Part shown: in pieces, positions 45,126 to 53,440 of the stretch | How positions within the stretch are numbered: position 1 is the first letter of the stretch | Layout: each line of letters opens with the position of its first letter | Assembly (NCBI GenBank): GCA_017460885.1 | Contig: JAFUAB010000040.1 | Coordinates: 1 to 64,000, forward strand | From: Lachnospiraceae bacterium | GTDB lineage: Bacteria; Bacillota; Clostridia; Lachnospirales; Lachnospiraceae | DNA: 64,000 bases | Direction: 5' to 3' | Notes under the pieces: model-generated | Told to the model about the DNA's origin: nothing | Databases searched by the model: none | What the model saw: the letters and a program-made list of their open reading frames with translations, nothing else | Translations under genes and position numbers: made by a program

Positions 45126-46640
45126 TCACGGGAACATATCCAGTCCCCTGGAGATCAGGTTCACGATCATATTTGAACCGAGTCCCAGGAAAAGATTAAG
45201 TACCACCAGCAGAACCATGGCAAAATGATTGGCAAAGGACGAGCCGGCCACGGCTTCCTTAAAAAACTGCGATGTACTGTATTCCTCTTCCTCATCCTGT
45301 CCCGAATAGATGGTGACCACCTGGCGCAGGAAGTAAATGGCATTCAGGATGGTACTGATTATCAGGGCAAAAATAGTCGGCAGCATCTTGGAGGGACGCC
45401 CTATGGAGGCCGTCGCAAACAGATATTTGGATATAAACCCGCTCAGCATCGGGAAACCGACCATACTCAGCGCACCCACCGAAAATGCCAGTCCTGCTAT
45501 CCTGTTTCTGTAGCCGGCATTTCTGAGTCCCACATAGTCGGTACGCCCGCCGGAAACCTCATACAGCCCCACTGCACTGATAAACAGCAGTGATTTGGTA
45601 GCCGCGTGCGTCAGCAGATGAAAGATCGCGGCCGTCATACCTGCCTTGGATCCCAGCCCTATACCCATGTAGATATATCCTATCTGGGCCACCGACGAGT
45701 ATGCGATCATCTTACGGCAGTCGGTCTGCATGATCGCGTGTACCGAGCCCATGACCATGGCAACTATACCCAGAACAAAAAGCGCATTCAGTATATGGCT
45801 TGACATGATCGTTCCGAATCCGATCACGCGGTAATAGATCTTGATAAGCAGGATTATATATCCCTTTGAAACCAGGCTCGACAGAATGGCGCTGGCTGTA
45901 GGCGTGGCATATCCGTATGTCTCGGGGATCCAAGAATGAAAAGGATACAGACCGCTTTTGATCGCCATACCGACCGAGATCAGCGACACCAGTACCAGCA
46001 GCGGCGTAGTATAGACTCCTCCGATTATATTTTTGGTAATGACGTCATGTGCGCTGACCATGAGCAGCTCACCGGTAATATCGTACAGGATACTGATGCC
46101 GATAAGGAACAGACCGGAACCGATAAGACTCATGACCATATAGCGGATCGCTGCCACGATACTGTGTCCGTTCTGCCGTATCATGATCATTCCGCAGGCG
46201 GCGATCGTATTGATCTCGACAAATACATATCCGGTAAAAAGGTCATTGGTATAGATCATCGCCAGCAGAGAGCTCAGCATCATATCTATCAGCACATAAA
46301 AAAGGTTTTCTTTAGCCTCATCGATATCGGAGATCACATGACTTAAGCCTCCCAGTACCGACAGCAGCATGATACCCGCAAAATATGTGGCCAAAAACGC
46401 TTCCAGCGTACCGAACCGGATCTCATTGCCCCAGGGAGCCGGAAAGTGTCCCATCATATATGTCACACTGTGTCCCAGATTAACTGTGTATACAAGAACC
46501 GCTCCGGACATGCACAGCACGGCGGTCACCAGAGTAAGTGTGATCCTTCTGGCCCATTTGCCGGAAAGCGCCGAAGACACTATACCCGACAGCATACCCA
46601 TCATTATAGTGAAGAAGGGAAAGTTGCGTACGAATTCCAT
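45126..46640 (-). CDS. Proton-conducting antiporter subunit (NuoN/MrpD-like), copy 1
   Basis: 504 residues, about fourteen membrane helices. Pump residues: Glu142 in YVFVEINTI, Lys228 in GMAIKSGLYP and Lys259 in SSLVSKGYI; HSWIPETYGYATPTASAILS is the helix 7-8 signature. It is the most divergent of the four from copies 2 and 3. The ATG overlaps the stop of the MrpC-like gene (TGATG), and GGAGGAG lies upstream. In Mbh-type operons one such subunit follows MrpC; here three more follow. Confidence 0.92.
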   Translation of the reverse strand: MEFVRNFPFFTIMMGMLSGIVSSALSGKWARRITLTLVTAVLCMSGAVLVYTVNLGHSVTYMMGHFPAPWGNEIRFGTLEAFLATYFAGIMLLSVLGGLSHVISDIDEAKENLFYVLIDMMLSSLLAMIYTNDLFTGYVFVEINTIAACGMIMIRQNGHSIVAAIRYMVMSLIGSGLFLIGISILYDITGELLMVSAHDVITKNIIGGVYTTPLLVLVSLISVGMAIKSGLYPFHSWIPETYGYATPTASAILSSLVSKGYIILLIKIYYRVIGFGTIMSSHILNALFVLGIVAMVMGSVHAIMQTDCRKMIAYSSVAQIGYIYMGIGLGSKAGMTAAIFHLLTHAATKSLLFISAVGLYEVSGGRTDYVGLRNAGYRNRIAGLAFSVGALSMVGFPMLSGFISKYLFATASIGRPSKMLPTIFALIISTILNAIYFLRQVVTIYSGQDEEEEYSTSQFFKEAVAGSSFANHFAMVLLVVLNLFLGLGSNMIVNLISRGLDMFP

Positions 46641-47020
46641 CAGCCGTTCTCCTCCTTATGCAGCTGCATGATGATGTCATCCAGATTAAGGGTATGATAT
46701 CTGGCATACAGTCTGATCGTCAGAGAAAGAAGCAGGGCGGATACGCTGACCGAAACCACGATACCTGTCAGAACCAGTCCGTCCGGGATCGGATTTGTAT
46801 AAGCATTGGGATCATTGATCCCATTTACCTCGATGGGAACCATACGTCCGTATATATAGCCCTTGGCGGTCAGGAAAAGATACACCGCGGTATCCATTAT
46901 ATTCAGTCCCATGATCTTTTTGATCATATTCTGGTTAAGAAGCAGCAATGAAAAGCCGATGCCGAAAAGGATCATCGCCGCTGCTTCCTCCATATGGGCT
47001 GTGATGAATTCGACAAACAT
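46640..47020 (-). CDS. mnhC: MrpC/NuoK-like antiporter subunit
   Basis: 126 residues with three membrane helices: AAAMILFGIGFSLLLLNQN, IMGLNIMDTAVYLFLT and DGLVLTGIVVSVSVSALLLSL. NxxKxIMGLNIMDTAVYLF and DPLPQALVLT-like NPIPDGLVLTGIVV are signatures of MrpC. Overlaps neighbours on both sides by TGATG, so translation is coupled. AAGGAG precedes the ATG. Confidence 0.9.
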   Translation of the reverse strand: MFVEFITAHMEEAAAMILFGIGFSLLLLNQNMIKKIMGLNIMDTAVYLFLTAKGYIYGRMVPIEVNGINDPNAYTNPIPDGLVLTGIVVSVSVSALLLSLTIRLYARYHTLNLDDIIMQLHKEENG

Positions 47021-47970
47021 CAGAAATCTCCTTTTCTGAAGAGTGTATAAAAGGCGTACATCGTGCAGGTGACCACAGCACCCACACAGATGTTCAGCAG
47101 TAATATAAGTCCCGATGAAAGGATGTTGCCGGGAGTTCCGAGCGGTATATGGCTCTCCAGATGATTGGCCCCCGTATAAAAGGAATAGCTCTTGGCCAGG
47201 CAGTAAAAGATCAAAGCCGAAAGCGAAACCGCCCTGAAGGTCTTAACCGTAAAGAATCTCTCAGTGCGTTCGTAACCGAAGGAACACAGATAGAGTATCA
47301 GCGCCGCACCGAGCACCGCTCCCCCGGAAAATCCTCCGCCGGGTGAAAGGTGACCGTTCAGAATGATATATATTCCGAATATAAACAGGAATGGCACAAG
47401 TATCACGCATACCTTCTGCTGGATAACGTCATTCTTGGGTTCATACAGGCGGTCGCTCTCGGGCTTCCTGCCTGATCTGTCCGGTACGATCCGAAGCAAT
47501 ATCTGCACACAGACGGTTGCGATGAACAGTACACAGCTTTCACCGAAGGTATCAAAGGCACGATAATCCAGGATCATACCCGAGACGTAATTGATGGCAC
47601 CGGTCTCCTCAACGCCCTTTGATATATATCGGGCACTGACTTCGTTATTGACGGGATTGTCCGCGGTTCCGAATCCGGGCAGAAACTGTACCATCCAGAT
47701 CAGCACTACGATCATTACCACGGTGAGTGTCAGCGAAAGGATTCGATAAACTCTTCTGGATACTCTGAGCGCCCGGTTGGAATCCCTGTTGTATGTCGCA
47801 TCCAGTATGGCCTCACGGTCAATCCGGGGGCGTTCATCATCCTTATTAAGCTCATTTTCGGTCAGCGGTCTGATGGGCAGACGTTCATTAAACGGATCGT
47901 ATTCGCCCTTATACCAGGCCTCAAATCTGGCTGCTGTACTTTTGTCATAATTATCCCTGATCCTGCTCAT
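47020..47970 (-). CDS. MbhE-MrpB fusion antiporter subunit
   Basis: 316 residues. A soluble N-terminal part (1-75) is followed by a segment with VSARYISKGVEETGAINYVSG and MILDYRAFDTFGESCVLFIA, which equals the end of MrpA (MbhE), and then by an MrpB domain with NGHLSPGGGFSGGAVLGAAL near residue 215. In Pyrococcus Mbh these are separate proteins (MbhE, MbhF); here they are one chain. Start at 47970, 1 nt after the previous stop, with GAGGGAAG upstream. A frame extends upstream but overlaps the previous gene. Confidence 0.85.
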   Translation of the reverse strand: MSRIRDNYDKSTAARFEAWYKGEYDPFNERLPIRPLTENELNKDDERPRIDREAILDATYNRDSNRALRVSRRVYRILSLTLTVVMIVVLIWMVQFLPGFGTADNPVNNEVSARYISKGVEETGAINYVSGMILDYRAFDTFGESCVLFIATVCVQILLRIVPDRSGRKPESDRLYEPKNDVIQQKVCVILVPFLFIFGIYIILNGHLSPGGGFSGGAVLGAALILYLCSFGYERTERFFTVKTFRAVSLSALIFYCLAKSYSFYTGANHLESHIPLGTPGNILSSGLILLLNICVGAVVTCTMYAFYTLFRKGDF

Positions 47971-47971
47971 A

Positions 47972-48292
47972 TCATCTTCCCTCAGCCGTTTCCTCCGTAT
48001 CGGAAGCGGAATCGTTTCCCTGAACCGTACCGGGACCGGCATCATCACCATCAAATGCATTGATCTTTTTGAGAGTGACAAAAAACAATATGGATGTTAC
48101 ACCCGCACCCACGGCGGCTTCGGTAATAGCCAGATCGGGAGACTGCAGGATAACCCATATCACAGACATTATCATACTGTATGACATAAAGATGACTATC
48201 GCCGTGATCATCCTTTTGGTCAGGGTCACGGAGATGGCGCATATTATGAGTCCAATGAGCAGAAACAGCTCAAATATTCTCATTGTAGTCAT
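47972..48292 (-). CDS. MbhD-like subunit (DUF4040)
   Basis: About 106 residues, three membrane helices, with MIMSVIWVILQSPDLAITEA and AVGAGVTSILFFVTLKKI: the DUF4040 domain that is the C-terminal part of MrpA in Bacillus and a separate protein (MbhD) in Mbh. Glu in LAITEAAVGAG is conserved. It starts 4 nt after the MrpG gene with GGAGG upstream. Ends with an acidic tail. MrpA as a whole is absent from the operon. Confidence 0.88.
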   Translation of the reverse strand: MTTMRIFELFLLIGLIICAISVTLTKRMITAIVIFMSYSMIMSVIWVILQSPDLAITEAAVGAGVTSILFFVTLKKINAFDGDDAGPGTVQGNDSASDTEETAEGR

Positions 48293-48296
48293 AAGC

Positions 48297-48656
48297 TCAG
48301 TTTTCCTCCGTTTTGTCCTTCGCGGCATCGGTTCCCACCACTGTCCTTATCACTTCTATCTCGCCGAGATCTCTGTTCGTGGATGCCTCTGTCTGAGCTA
48401 TGATATGTCCGCAGACGGGGCTCGCAAACCAGAAAAAGACCAGTACAAGTGCGATCTTCAGCGATGCCAGACCGATGCCCTTCCAGATTATCAGGCTCAG
48501 CAATATACAAAAAAGTCCGAGCGTGTCACCCATTGCGGAAGCATGGATACGGCTTAGTGCCCTGCCAAATTTGCCTACGCCGATGGTTGCGGACAGAAAT
48601 ACAAAAAGACCTGCTGCCAACAGAAATATACATATTATCAGTTTGAGTATACTCAT
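48297..48656 (-). CDS. mnhG: MrpG-like antiporter subunit
   Basis: 119 residues with three helices: ICIFLLAAGLFVFLSATIGVG, DTLGLFCILLSLIIW and SLKIALVLVFFWFASPVCGHIIAQ. FGRALSRIHASAMGDTLGL and SPVCGHIIAQTE are signatures of MrpG. ATGA overlap with the upstream MrpF gene; GGAGAAG precedes the ATG. The tail has a charged 25-residue extension. Confidence 0.92.
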   Translation of the reverse strand: MSILKLIICIFLLAAGLFVFLSATIGVGKFGRALSRIHASAMGDTLGLFCILLSLIIWKGIGLASLKIALVLVFFWFASPVCGHIIAQTEASTNRDLGEIEVIRTVVGTDAAKDKTEEN

Positions 48657-49057
48657 TTTTCTTCTCCGGGTGCGGAAGTGTGATCGGAAACCTCTGCTCC
48701 GCCGGATATTGCGACAGATGAAGAAGTATCCTTCTGTTCACTTAAGTTACTCCGAATAGCGTCAGGTCCGCTCCTGATGCCTTTACGGGCAAGGTAGATA
48801 CCCGTATATATCTTGGTCAGGATAACTACGGATACAAAGCTGATCATGGCATAGATCAGACATACGTCCACCAGATAGTCCTCGTCTTTATATATGGCAA
48901 GCATGGCTATCTCCGCGATAGTCATTGTTCCTATCATGTTGACACAGATGATACGGTCGGTTGTCGTGGGACCGATGGCGCTGCGAACCACAGCTATTAT
49001 TATAAGTATTGCCAAAAGAACCATGCTTCCCAGCAGGAAGCCTCTGTACATATCCAT
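48653..49057 (-). CDS. mnhF: MrpF-like antiporter subunit
   Basis: 134 residues with three helices: LGSMVLLAILIIIAVVRSAIG, CVNMIGTMTIAEIAMLAIY and VCLIYAMISFVSVVILTKIY. GPTTTDRIICVN is the family signature. A hydrophilic 40-residue tail follows. The ATG at 49057 overlaps the MrpE stop (TAATG), with GGAGG about 10 nt upstream; a GTG two codons earlier is an alternative. Confidence 0.9.
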   Translation of the reverse strand: MDMYRGFLLGSMVLLAILIIIAVVRSAIGPTTTDRIICVNMIGTMTIAEIAMLAIYKDEDYLVDVCLIYAMISFVSVVILTKIYTGIYLARKGIRSGPDAIRSNLSEQKDTSSSVAISGGAEVSDHTSAPGEEK

Positions 49058-49521
49058 TACCACCCGGCCTCCATTTTCTTCAGAATCTCATTGAAACCGC
49101 CTTCCTCGATACCCTCCGCAAGGGTCTTGTCAAGGGCGTGTATGCAGAATTCCTCTCCGTGTACATAAACGGTTATCGTACCGGGGGTAAGCGTAATGGC
49201 ATTGGCAAGCAGCATTCTGGCAAAACCGGACTTAAGATCGGTTTTGAAATAATAGATCACGGGCTCCGAAACATATTTGGGGGAATATACAAATCTCAGA
49301 ACCTGACAGTTGGCCAGAAATATCTCCTTTAGCAAAATAACGACATACATCAGGAGCATGCCCAGGCTCCTGATCAGAAGAAGATCCTTACGGACAGAAT
49401 AGTCCAGAAAACGGCAGGTGAACCAAAAAACCGCCGCGGCTATGATGAGTCCGAAGATCAGTATTTCAATTGTAAATCTCCCGTTTAACAGGATCCAGAA
49501 TAATACCAGGATAATATACAT
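49057..49521 (-). CDS. mnhE: MrpE-like antiporter subunit
   Basis: 154 residues, first gene of the operon. An N-terminal pair of helices (MYIILVLFWILLNGRFTIEI, IFGLIIAAAVFWFTCRF), then a third, and NAITLTPGTITVYVHGEEFCIHALD, the diagnostic MrpE motif. Only about 18 nt separate its ATG from the hairpin after the chemoreceptor gene and no good ribosome binding site is visible, so expression probably depends on a promoter upstream of or within that hairpin, or on readthrough. Confidence 0.92.
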   Translation of the reverse strand: MYIILVLFWILLNGRFTIEILIFGLIIAAAVFWFTCRFLDYSVRKDLLLIRSLGMLLMYVVILLKEIFLANCQVLRFVYSPKYVSEPVIYYFKTDLKSGFARMLLANAITLTPGTITVYVHGEEFCIHALDKTLAEGIEEGGFNEILKKMEAGW

Positions 49522-49539
49522 GTCGGTTCTGTTCGAATT

Positions 49540-49569
49540 AAAGCGCCCCGTGCTCCGACGGGGCGCTTT
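49540..49569 (-). terminator. Hairpin between chemoreceptor gene and mnhE
   Basis: AAAGCGCCCCGT pairs with ACGGGGCGCTTT around GCTCCG. It would terminate the chemoreceptor transcript, yet it lies only 18 nt before the mnhE ATG, so it might also act as an attenuator. Confidence 0.8.
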
Positions 49570-49620
49570 GTATACAATGATCTGAATTGTCGGGTTAATG
49601 CCTGTCAGAATAATATCCGA

Positions 49621-50961
49621 TCATTCATTAAGCGTAAACTCGTTTACGATATCCTTAAGGTCATGAGCAAGTACCTTGGAATCATCGGCGATCTGAGTCG
49701 CATCACTGGACAGGTTGGCAATATCGGTATTTTTGGTGGCCACATCGGTTACTCCGATAGCCGCCTCACTGATGGTACTGTTGATGCCCTCGATAGACTC
49801 CTTTATGGAATCAAGCTGTTCACTCAGTCCGTTTACGGAATCAGTGATACCGCTCATCTGATTCTCAAAGTATCTTGCATCATCACGATAGTGATTGGCA
49901 ACTTCGATAAATGAATCATAATCGGCAGATACGGTGTTTTCGATCACATCCATCATCTCACCGAGACATTCTGACATATTATTTACCGCAACATTTACTT
50001 CACTGACTATCGTGGAAATGGAACCAACGGTTTCGCTGGTCTGTGTAGCCAGACTGCCGATCTCTTCGGCAACTACGGCAAATCCGCGCCCGGCTTCACC
50101 GGCACGGGCTGCCTCGATGGAAGCATTAAGCGCAAGCAGGTTGGTCTGGCTGGAGATCGAATTAATGGTCTCTGTCAGCTCATTGATCTTAGAAACCGCC
50201 TTGGACTCCTCGATCGCCTCTGCGGAACGTACATTAACCCTCTGGAAGATCTCTTTTGTCTTCCTGCTGGACTCCTCAGCCTGATTAGCGGTAGTCTGAG
50301 CCTTCTTCTGGATATCCATAGCCATTCCCATACCGCTGTCCGCACTGTCCTTGACATCACGTGCATTGTTGGTGATCTGGATAATACTTGCAGTGATGGT
50401 CTGAGTGGTAGCCGTAGTCTCCTCCATGCTGGCAGCCAGCTCTTCACTGGTAGCGGAAGTATCTTCACAATCGCTGTTGATCTCGATCATTGTATCGTGA
50501 AGTCTGGAAGCCTCAACGGTAAGATTTTCCGAAGAACCATCAAGCTTGGAAACTATATTCTGCAGTTCCGAGATCATGGCACGTATCTCCCGTCCGATAC
50601 GTCCGAACTCATCGCGGCGTCTCATAACTGCCGCAGCCTCACCCTGCTCGCTGTAGGTAAGATTCAGATGAGAAACTCTGTCAATAAAGTGAGTGATGAT
50701 CTCAACCGGCTTAACAACCCTGCTGACGATCAGATATGTCACTACAGCCGCTACCACGATAACGGCAAGATAGATCGGGATCGACGTCTTGATAAAGGTA
50801 CCTACCAGATCTCCCGCCTCGGGGCCCAGTTCCTTTTTGAAGAGGTTGATCGAAATGATCTCCCCGGCAGCAGCTACTACCAGCATTGAACACAGAACCA
50901 ATAATGCAACCGCTGTTTTGATCGATTTAAAACCGGTCAGATTCTCGTTTGAGTTTTCCAC
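49621..50961 (-). CDS. Methyl-accepting chemotaxis protein with a minimal sensor region
   Basis: 446 residues. Two membrane helices (about 17-37 and 62-82) enclose only about 25 residues, too little for a ligand-binding domain. A HAMP-like segment follows, then the methyl-accepting signalling domain with hairpin tip [33 protein letters not shown]. Starts with GTG; AGGAGG is 8 nt upstream. Likely senses membrane state, pH or signals via a partner. It follows trxA by 66 nt. Binds CheA/CheW at the tip. Confidence 0.92.
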   Translation of the reverse strand: MENSNENLTGFKSIKTAVALLVLCSMLVVAAAGEIISINLFKKELGPEAGDLVGTFIKTSIPIYLAVIVVAAVVTYLIVSRVVKPVEIITHFIDRVSHLNLTYSEQGEAAAVMRRRDEFGRIGREIRAMISELQNIVSKLDGSSENLTVEASRLHDTMIEINSDCEDTSATSEELAASMEETTATTQTITASIIQITNNARDVKDSADSGMGMAMDIQKKAQTTANQAEESSRKTKEIFQRVNVRSAEAIEESKAVSKINELTETINSISSQTNLLALNASIEAARAGEAGRGFAVVAEEIGSLATQTSETVGSISTIVSEVNVAVNNMSECLGEMMDVIENTVSADYDSFIEVANHYRDDARYFENQMSGITDSVNGLSEQLDSIKESIEGINSTISEAAIGVTDVATKNTDIANLSSDATQIADDSKVLAHDLKDIVNEFTLNE

Positions 50962-51002
50962 TTGTATTACCTCCTTATAATCGCACGATGATCAGTCATG
51001 GG

Positions 51003-51026
51003 AAAAGCCGGGACTACCGGCATTTT
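51003..51026 (-). terminator. Terminator of trxA
   Basis: AAATGCCGG pairs with CCGGCTTTT around a short loop; four T follow, immediately after the trxA stop on the minus strand. Confidence 0.65.
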
Positions 51027-51027
51027 C

Positions 51028-51345
51028 TCAGAGAATACCGTCTATAATAGCCTCAAGATCTGCCTGTGACATGGCACCTACGGAAGTATGGACTTCCTCT
51101 CCGCCCTTAAAGATCTTAAGGGTGGGAACACTCATTATTCCCATTTTGTCCGTCAGCCCGTCACCGGAATCAATATCGTATTTGCCTACCTTCAGTCTGC
51201 CTTCATAATTATCGGCTACTCTGTCCACGATCGGACTCAGCATCTTACAGGGACCGCACCAGGTAGCAAAAAAATCCACAAGCACGGGAATATCCGATCC
51301 CAATACCTCTGTATCAAAGTTTTCAGCTGTTACATTAATTTCCAT
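51028..51345 (-). CDS. trxA: Thioredoxin
   Basis: 105-residue disulfide reductant. The active site WCGPC is at residues 29-33 in LVDFFATWCGPCKML, the cis-Pro is in MSVPTLKIF, and the Gly pair is in LKIFKGGEEVHT. AGTAGGAG is upstream of the ATG. It lies 42 nt after a response-regulator gene and before a chemoreceptor gene; no thioredoxin reductase gene is in the window. Confidence 0.97.
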   Translation of the reverse strand: MEINVTAENFDTEVLGSDIPVLVDFFATWCGPCKMLSPIVDRVADNYEGRLKVGKYDIDSGDGLTDKMGIMSVPTLKIFKGGEEVHTSVGAMSQADLEAIIDGIL

Positions 51346-51387
51346 ATCTTTTCTCCTACTACTAAATATTTATTTGGGATAAATTCC

Positions 51388-52269
51388 TTACGCTCCCAAT
51401 ACGTTCCTTACTTTGCTGAGAAGCTTTTCCTTGTCAACGGGCTTGAGCAGATATCCCTGCGGTTTAAGGCTGACAACCTCCTTAACCCTCTCGGAATCCG
51501 TAACTCCTGTCAAAAATACTATCGGGGTATTGACCATAGTCTTGCGTGTACGCAGGTTCATGAATACCTCCGGCCCGCTTTCTCCCGGCATCTCATAATC
51601 CAGAAGTACCATATCCGTCGTCTTGCTTTCCAGGAATTTGTAAGCGATCTTGCCGCTGACCGCGGTAGCCACATCATATGACTCATGCAGGTATTCCTTA
51701 AGCAGCTTAAGCATAAGAGGATCATCATCGATAACCAGTATATGCTTACGGGCCGATGGTGCCGGCGCGACGGGCGCAGCTGCGGGTGCTGCCGGTACAG
51801 GCTGTGGTCTGGGTGCAGCAGCAGGAGCGGGAGCGGGTGCAGGGGCAGCTTCAGATGCCGCAAGCTCCTTGGCAGCTTCCTCTCTGGCACTGTCACGATC
51901 CAGCATAAACGCGTAGATATTACCTCGTATTACCTCGTATTTGAGCGGTCTGGGAAGAACCATATCCGCAAGATCTCCGGTATGACGCATAAAATCATCA
52001 CAGTCCTCTTTGGATCCGGCTATTGCCAGTGCCGATCCGGCTCTCTGAAGATGAACCGCCAGTTCTCTGGCTCTGTCATAATCACTGGATGTCTCATTAT
52101 ACAGACAATACACAACCATATCCGGTCTGAACAGTTCAATATGACGAACCAGATCCGAAAACCTGGGAGATGCAGTGAGAAGATCATACCCTCTCTCCAT
52201 ATGCTCATAGAACTCGTCAATTATAAGCTGATTCTTTCCGCAAAGAAGAAGTTTATAGGTTACTGCCAT
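51388..52269 (-). CDS. Response regulator with degenerate N-terminal receiver-like domain
   Basis: 293 residues. The C-terminal receiver (about 174-293) is complete: acidic pair in ILVIDDDPLM, phosphoacceptor Asp in MVLLDYEMPG, Thr in IVFLTGVTDS and Lys in YLLKPVDKE. The N-terminal 125 residues look receiver-like (KLLLCGKNQLIIDEFYEHM, MVVYCLYN, LALAIAG) but lack the phosphoacceptor. An Ala/Pro-rich linker (about 138-172) joins them. No DNA-binding domain, so output is by protein contact. GGGAG lies before the ATG. Partner kinase unknown. Confidence 0.9.
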   Translation of the reverse strand: MAVTYKLLLCGKNQLIIDEFYEHMERGYDLLTASPRFSDLVRHIELFRPDMVVYCLYNETSSDYDRARELAVHLQRAGSALAIAGSKEDCDDFMRHTGDLADMVLPRPLKYEVIRGNIYAFMLDRDSAREEAAKELAASEAAPAPAPAPAAAPRPQPVPAAPAAAPVAPAPSARKHILVIDDDPLMLKLLKEYLHESYDVATAVSGKIAYKFLESKTTDMVLLDYEMPGESGPEVFMNLRTRKTMVNTPIVFLTGVTDSERVKEVVSLKPQGYLLKPVDKEKLLSKVRNVLGA

Positions 52270-52366
52270 ATGTAACTCCCCACAAAAATGTATTTGGCAA
52301 ATTCCACAAAATCACTAAAGATACAAGTAAAATCATTATAAGATTTTTACCTCTTTAAGTCAATCG

Positions 52367-52401
52367 AAAAAACCCCGCTCCGGTTTTCCGAAGCGGGGCT
52401 T
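52367..52401 (-). terminator. Terminator of the glycyl-radical protein gene
   Basis: On the minus strand AAGCCCCGCTTCGG and CCGGAGCGGGGTTTTTT form a strong stem with a short AAAA loop and a T-run, 13 nt after the stop. Confidence 0.9.
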
Positions 52402-52414
52402 GGCTTCTATACTA

Positions 52415-52654
52415 TCAGATGCTCTCGTGGAAAGTCCTGCTGATTACGTCAGCCTGCTGCTCGGGAGTAAGCTTTATAAAGTTTACTGCATATCCCGAAA
52501 CACGGATAGTAAGCTGAGGATAATTCTCCGGATGCTTCTGTGCGTCCAGAAGTGTGTCTCTGTTAAGTACGTTTACGTTTAAGTGATGACCGCCCTTTGT
52601 TGCGTAGCCGTCAAGCAATGATACAAGATTGTCAACCTGTGCAGATGCTGCCAT
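52415..52654 (-). CDS. grcA: Stand-alone glycyl-radical domain protein (GrcA/YfiD-like)
   Basis: 79 residues that match only the C-terminal part of pyruvate formate-lyase: [20 protein letters not shown] at 21-40 and the glycyl-radical loop [15 protein letters not shown] at 49-63, with Gly54 as radical site, then [10 protein letters not shown]. In Escherichia coli YfiD (127 residues) restores pyruvate formate-lyase cut at its radical loop by oxygen; this shorter protein may do the same. The start at 52654 has GGGAGG upstream; a frame 24 nt longer is not used. It has its own strong terminator and a TATAAT-like -10 at 52689-52694 (minus). Confidence 0.85.
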   Translation of the reverse strand: MAASAQVDNLVSLLDGYATKGGHHLNVNVLNRDTLLDAQKHPENYPQLTIRVSGYAVNFIKLTPEQQADVISRTFHESI

Positions 52655-52818
52655 GTCAATACCTCCCTTTTCAATCAATAAAAGTTGTATTATAAATAGT
52701 AATCATCTTCTGATACTGTGTAAATTTTAAAATCAGTAATAATTACTATTATCTTTAATTGGATAATAGCACTTTGTATTTTTGTTGTAAAGTGCGATTT
52801 GTCGGAAAATGTGAAAAT

Positions 52819-52840
52819 ATTGTATTTTAAGAAATACAAT
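52819..52840 (-). terminator. Hairpin downstream of the anchored small protein gene
   Basis: ATTGTATTT pairs perfectly with AAATACAAT around a 4-nt loop, 48 nt after the stop on the minus strand; a short T-run follows. Weak because AT-rich. Confidence 0.5.
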
Positions 52841-52888
52841 AAGCAATGGCTTTCTTTATGAAAATCTGACGGAATCCTTCATCCTGAT

Positions 52889-53428
52889 TCACTGCCTTTC
52901 AAAATAATCTTTATCGGCATAATAATATGTACGTATGAAGCCATCCGTGGAAACAACGACAAATTCCCCGGTCTCTTCCAGATAAAAGACATCGTCACCG
53001 TCCTCCTGTTCCAGCTTATGCAGAGATCCGGGATTGTAGATAACGGCATTTGCCGCAGCTGCGTATTCTTCGGGTGAATCAAAGCCCATCTCTATGCCGT
53101 GCTTTTCGTAATGGCTGTTCAAGAGCTTCTGACTACGGAATTCATAAGGGACACGATCCTGTTCGGGTTCGGGTGTATCCGCTTCGGATGTCTGCTCCTG
53201 CTCATCCCCGCCCGGCTGCGGCTGATCGGTCTCCGCTGATCCGGCATCGATCGTCTGCGGCCGTTCATCTTCGGCCGGCTCATCGGTAATTATCTGTAAT
53301 GAACCGGATTGCGGCCGGTATTCGGTATCTGATCCGCCCTGTCTCGTATACCCGACATAGATCACAAAGAATATAAAAAGAACTATGGCTATTCGGAATA
53401 TGTTTTTGGATGTGTTTTGATTTTTCAT
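52889..53428 (-). CDS. Membrane-anchored protein with BECR-like toxin-fold C-terminus
   Basis: 179 residues. An uncleaved-looking anchor (IFRIAIVLFIFFVIYVGYT, 10-28) is followed by an acidic, Pro/Glu/Gln-rich linker (about 35-95) and a domain at about 97-179. That domain reads LLNSHYEKHGIEMGF (His106, His110), EEYAAAANAVI and GEFVVVSTDGFIRTYY...YF, a layout seen in ribonuclease-type toxin domains of the barnase/EndoU/colicin D-like (BECR) group. Family membership is inferred from memory of that pattern. No immunity gene is seen. RBS is weak. It follows degV beyond a REP-like palindrome. Confidence 0.6.
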   Translation of the reverse strand: MKNQNTSKNIFRIAIVLFIFFVIYVGYTRQGGSDTEYRPQSGSLQIITDEPAEDERPQTIDAGSAETDQPQPGGDEQEQTSEADTPEPEQDRVPYEFRSQKLLNSHYEKHGIEMGFDSPEEYAAAANAVIYNPGSLHKLEQEDGDDVFYLEETGEFVVVSTDGFIRTYYYADKDYFERQ

Positions 53429-53440
53429 AATACCTGTTTT

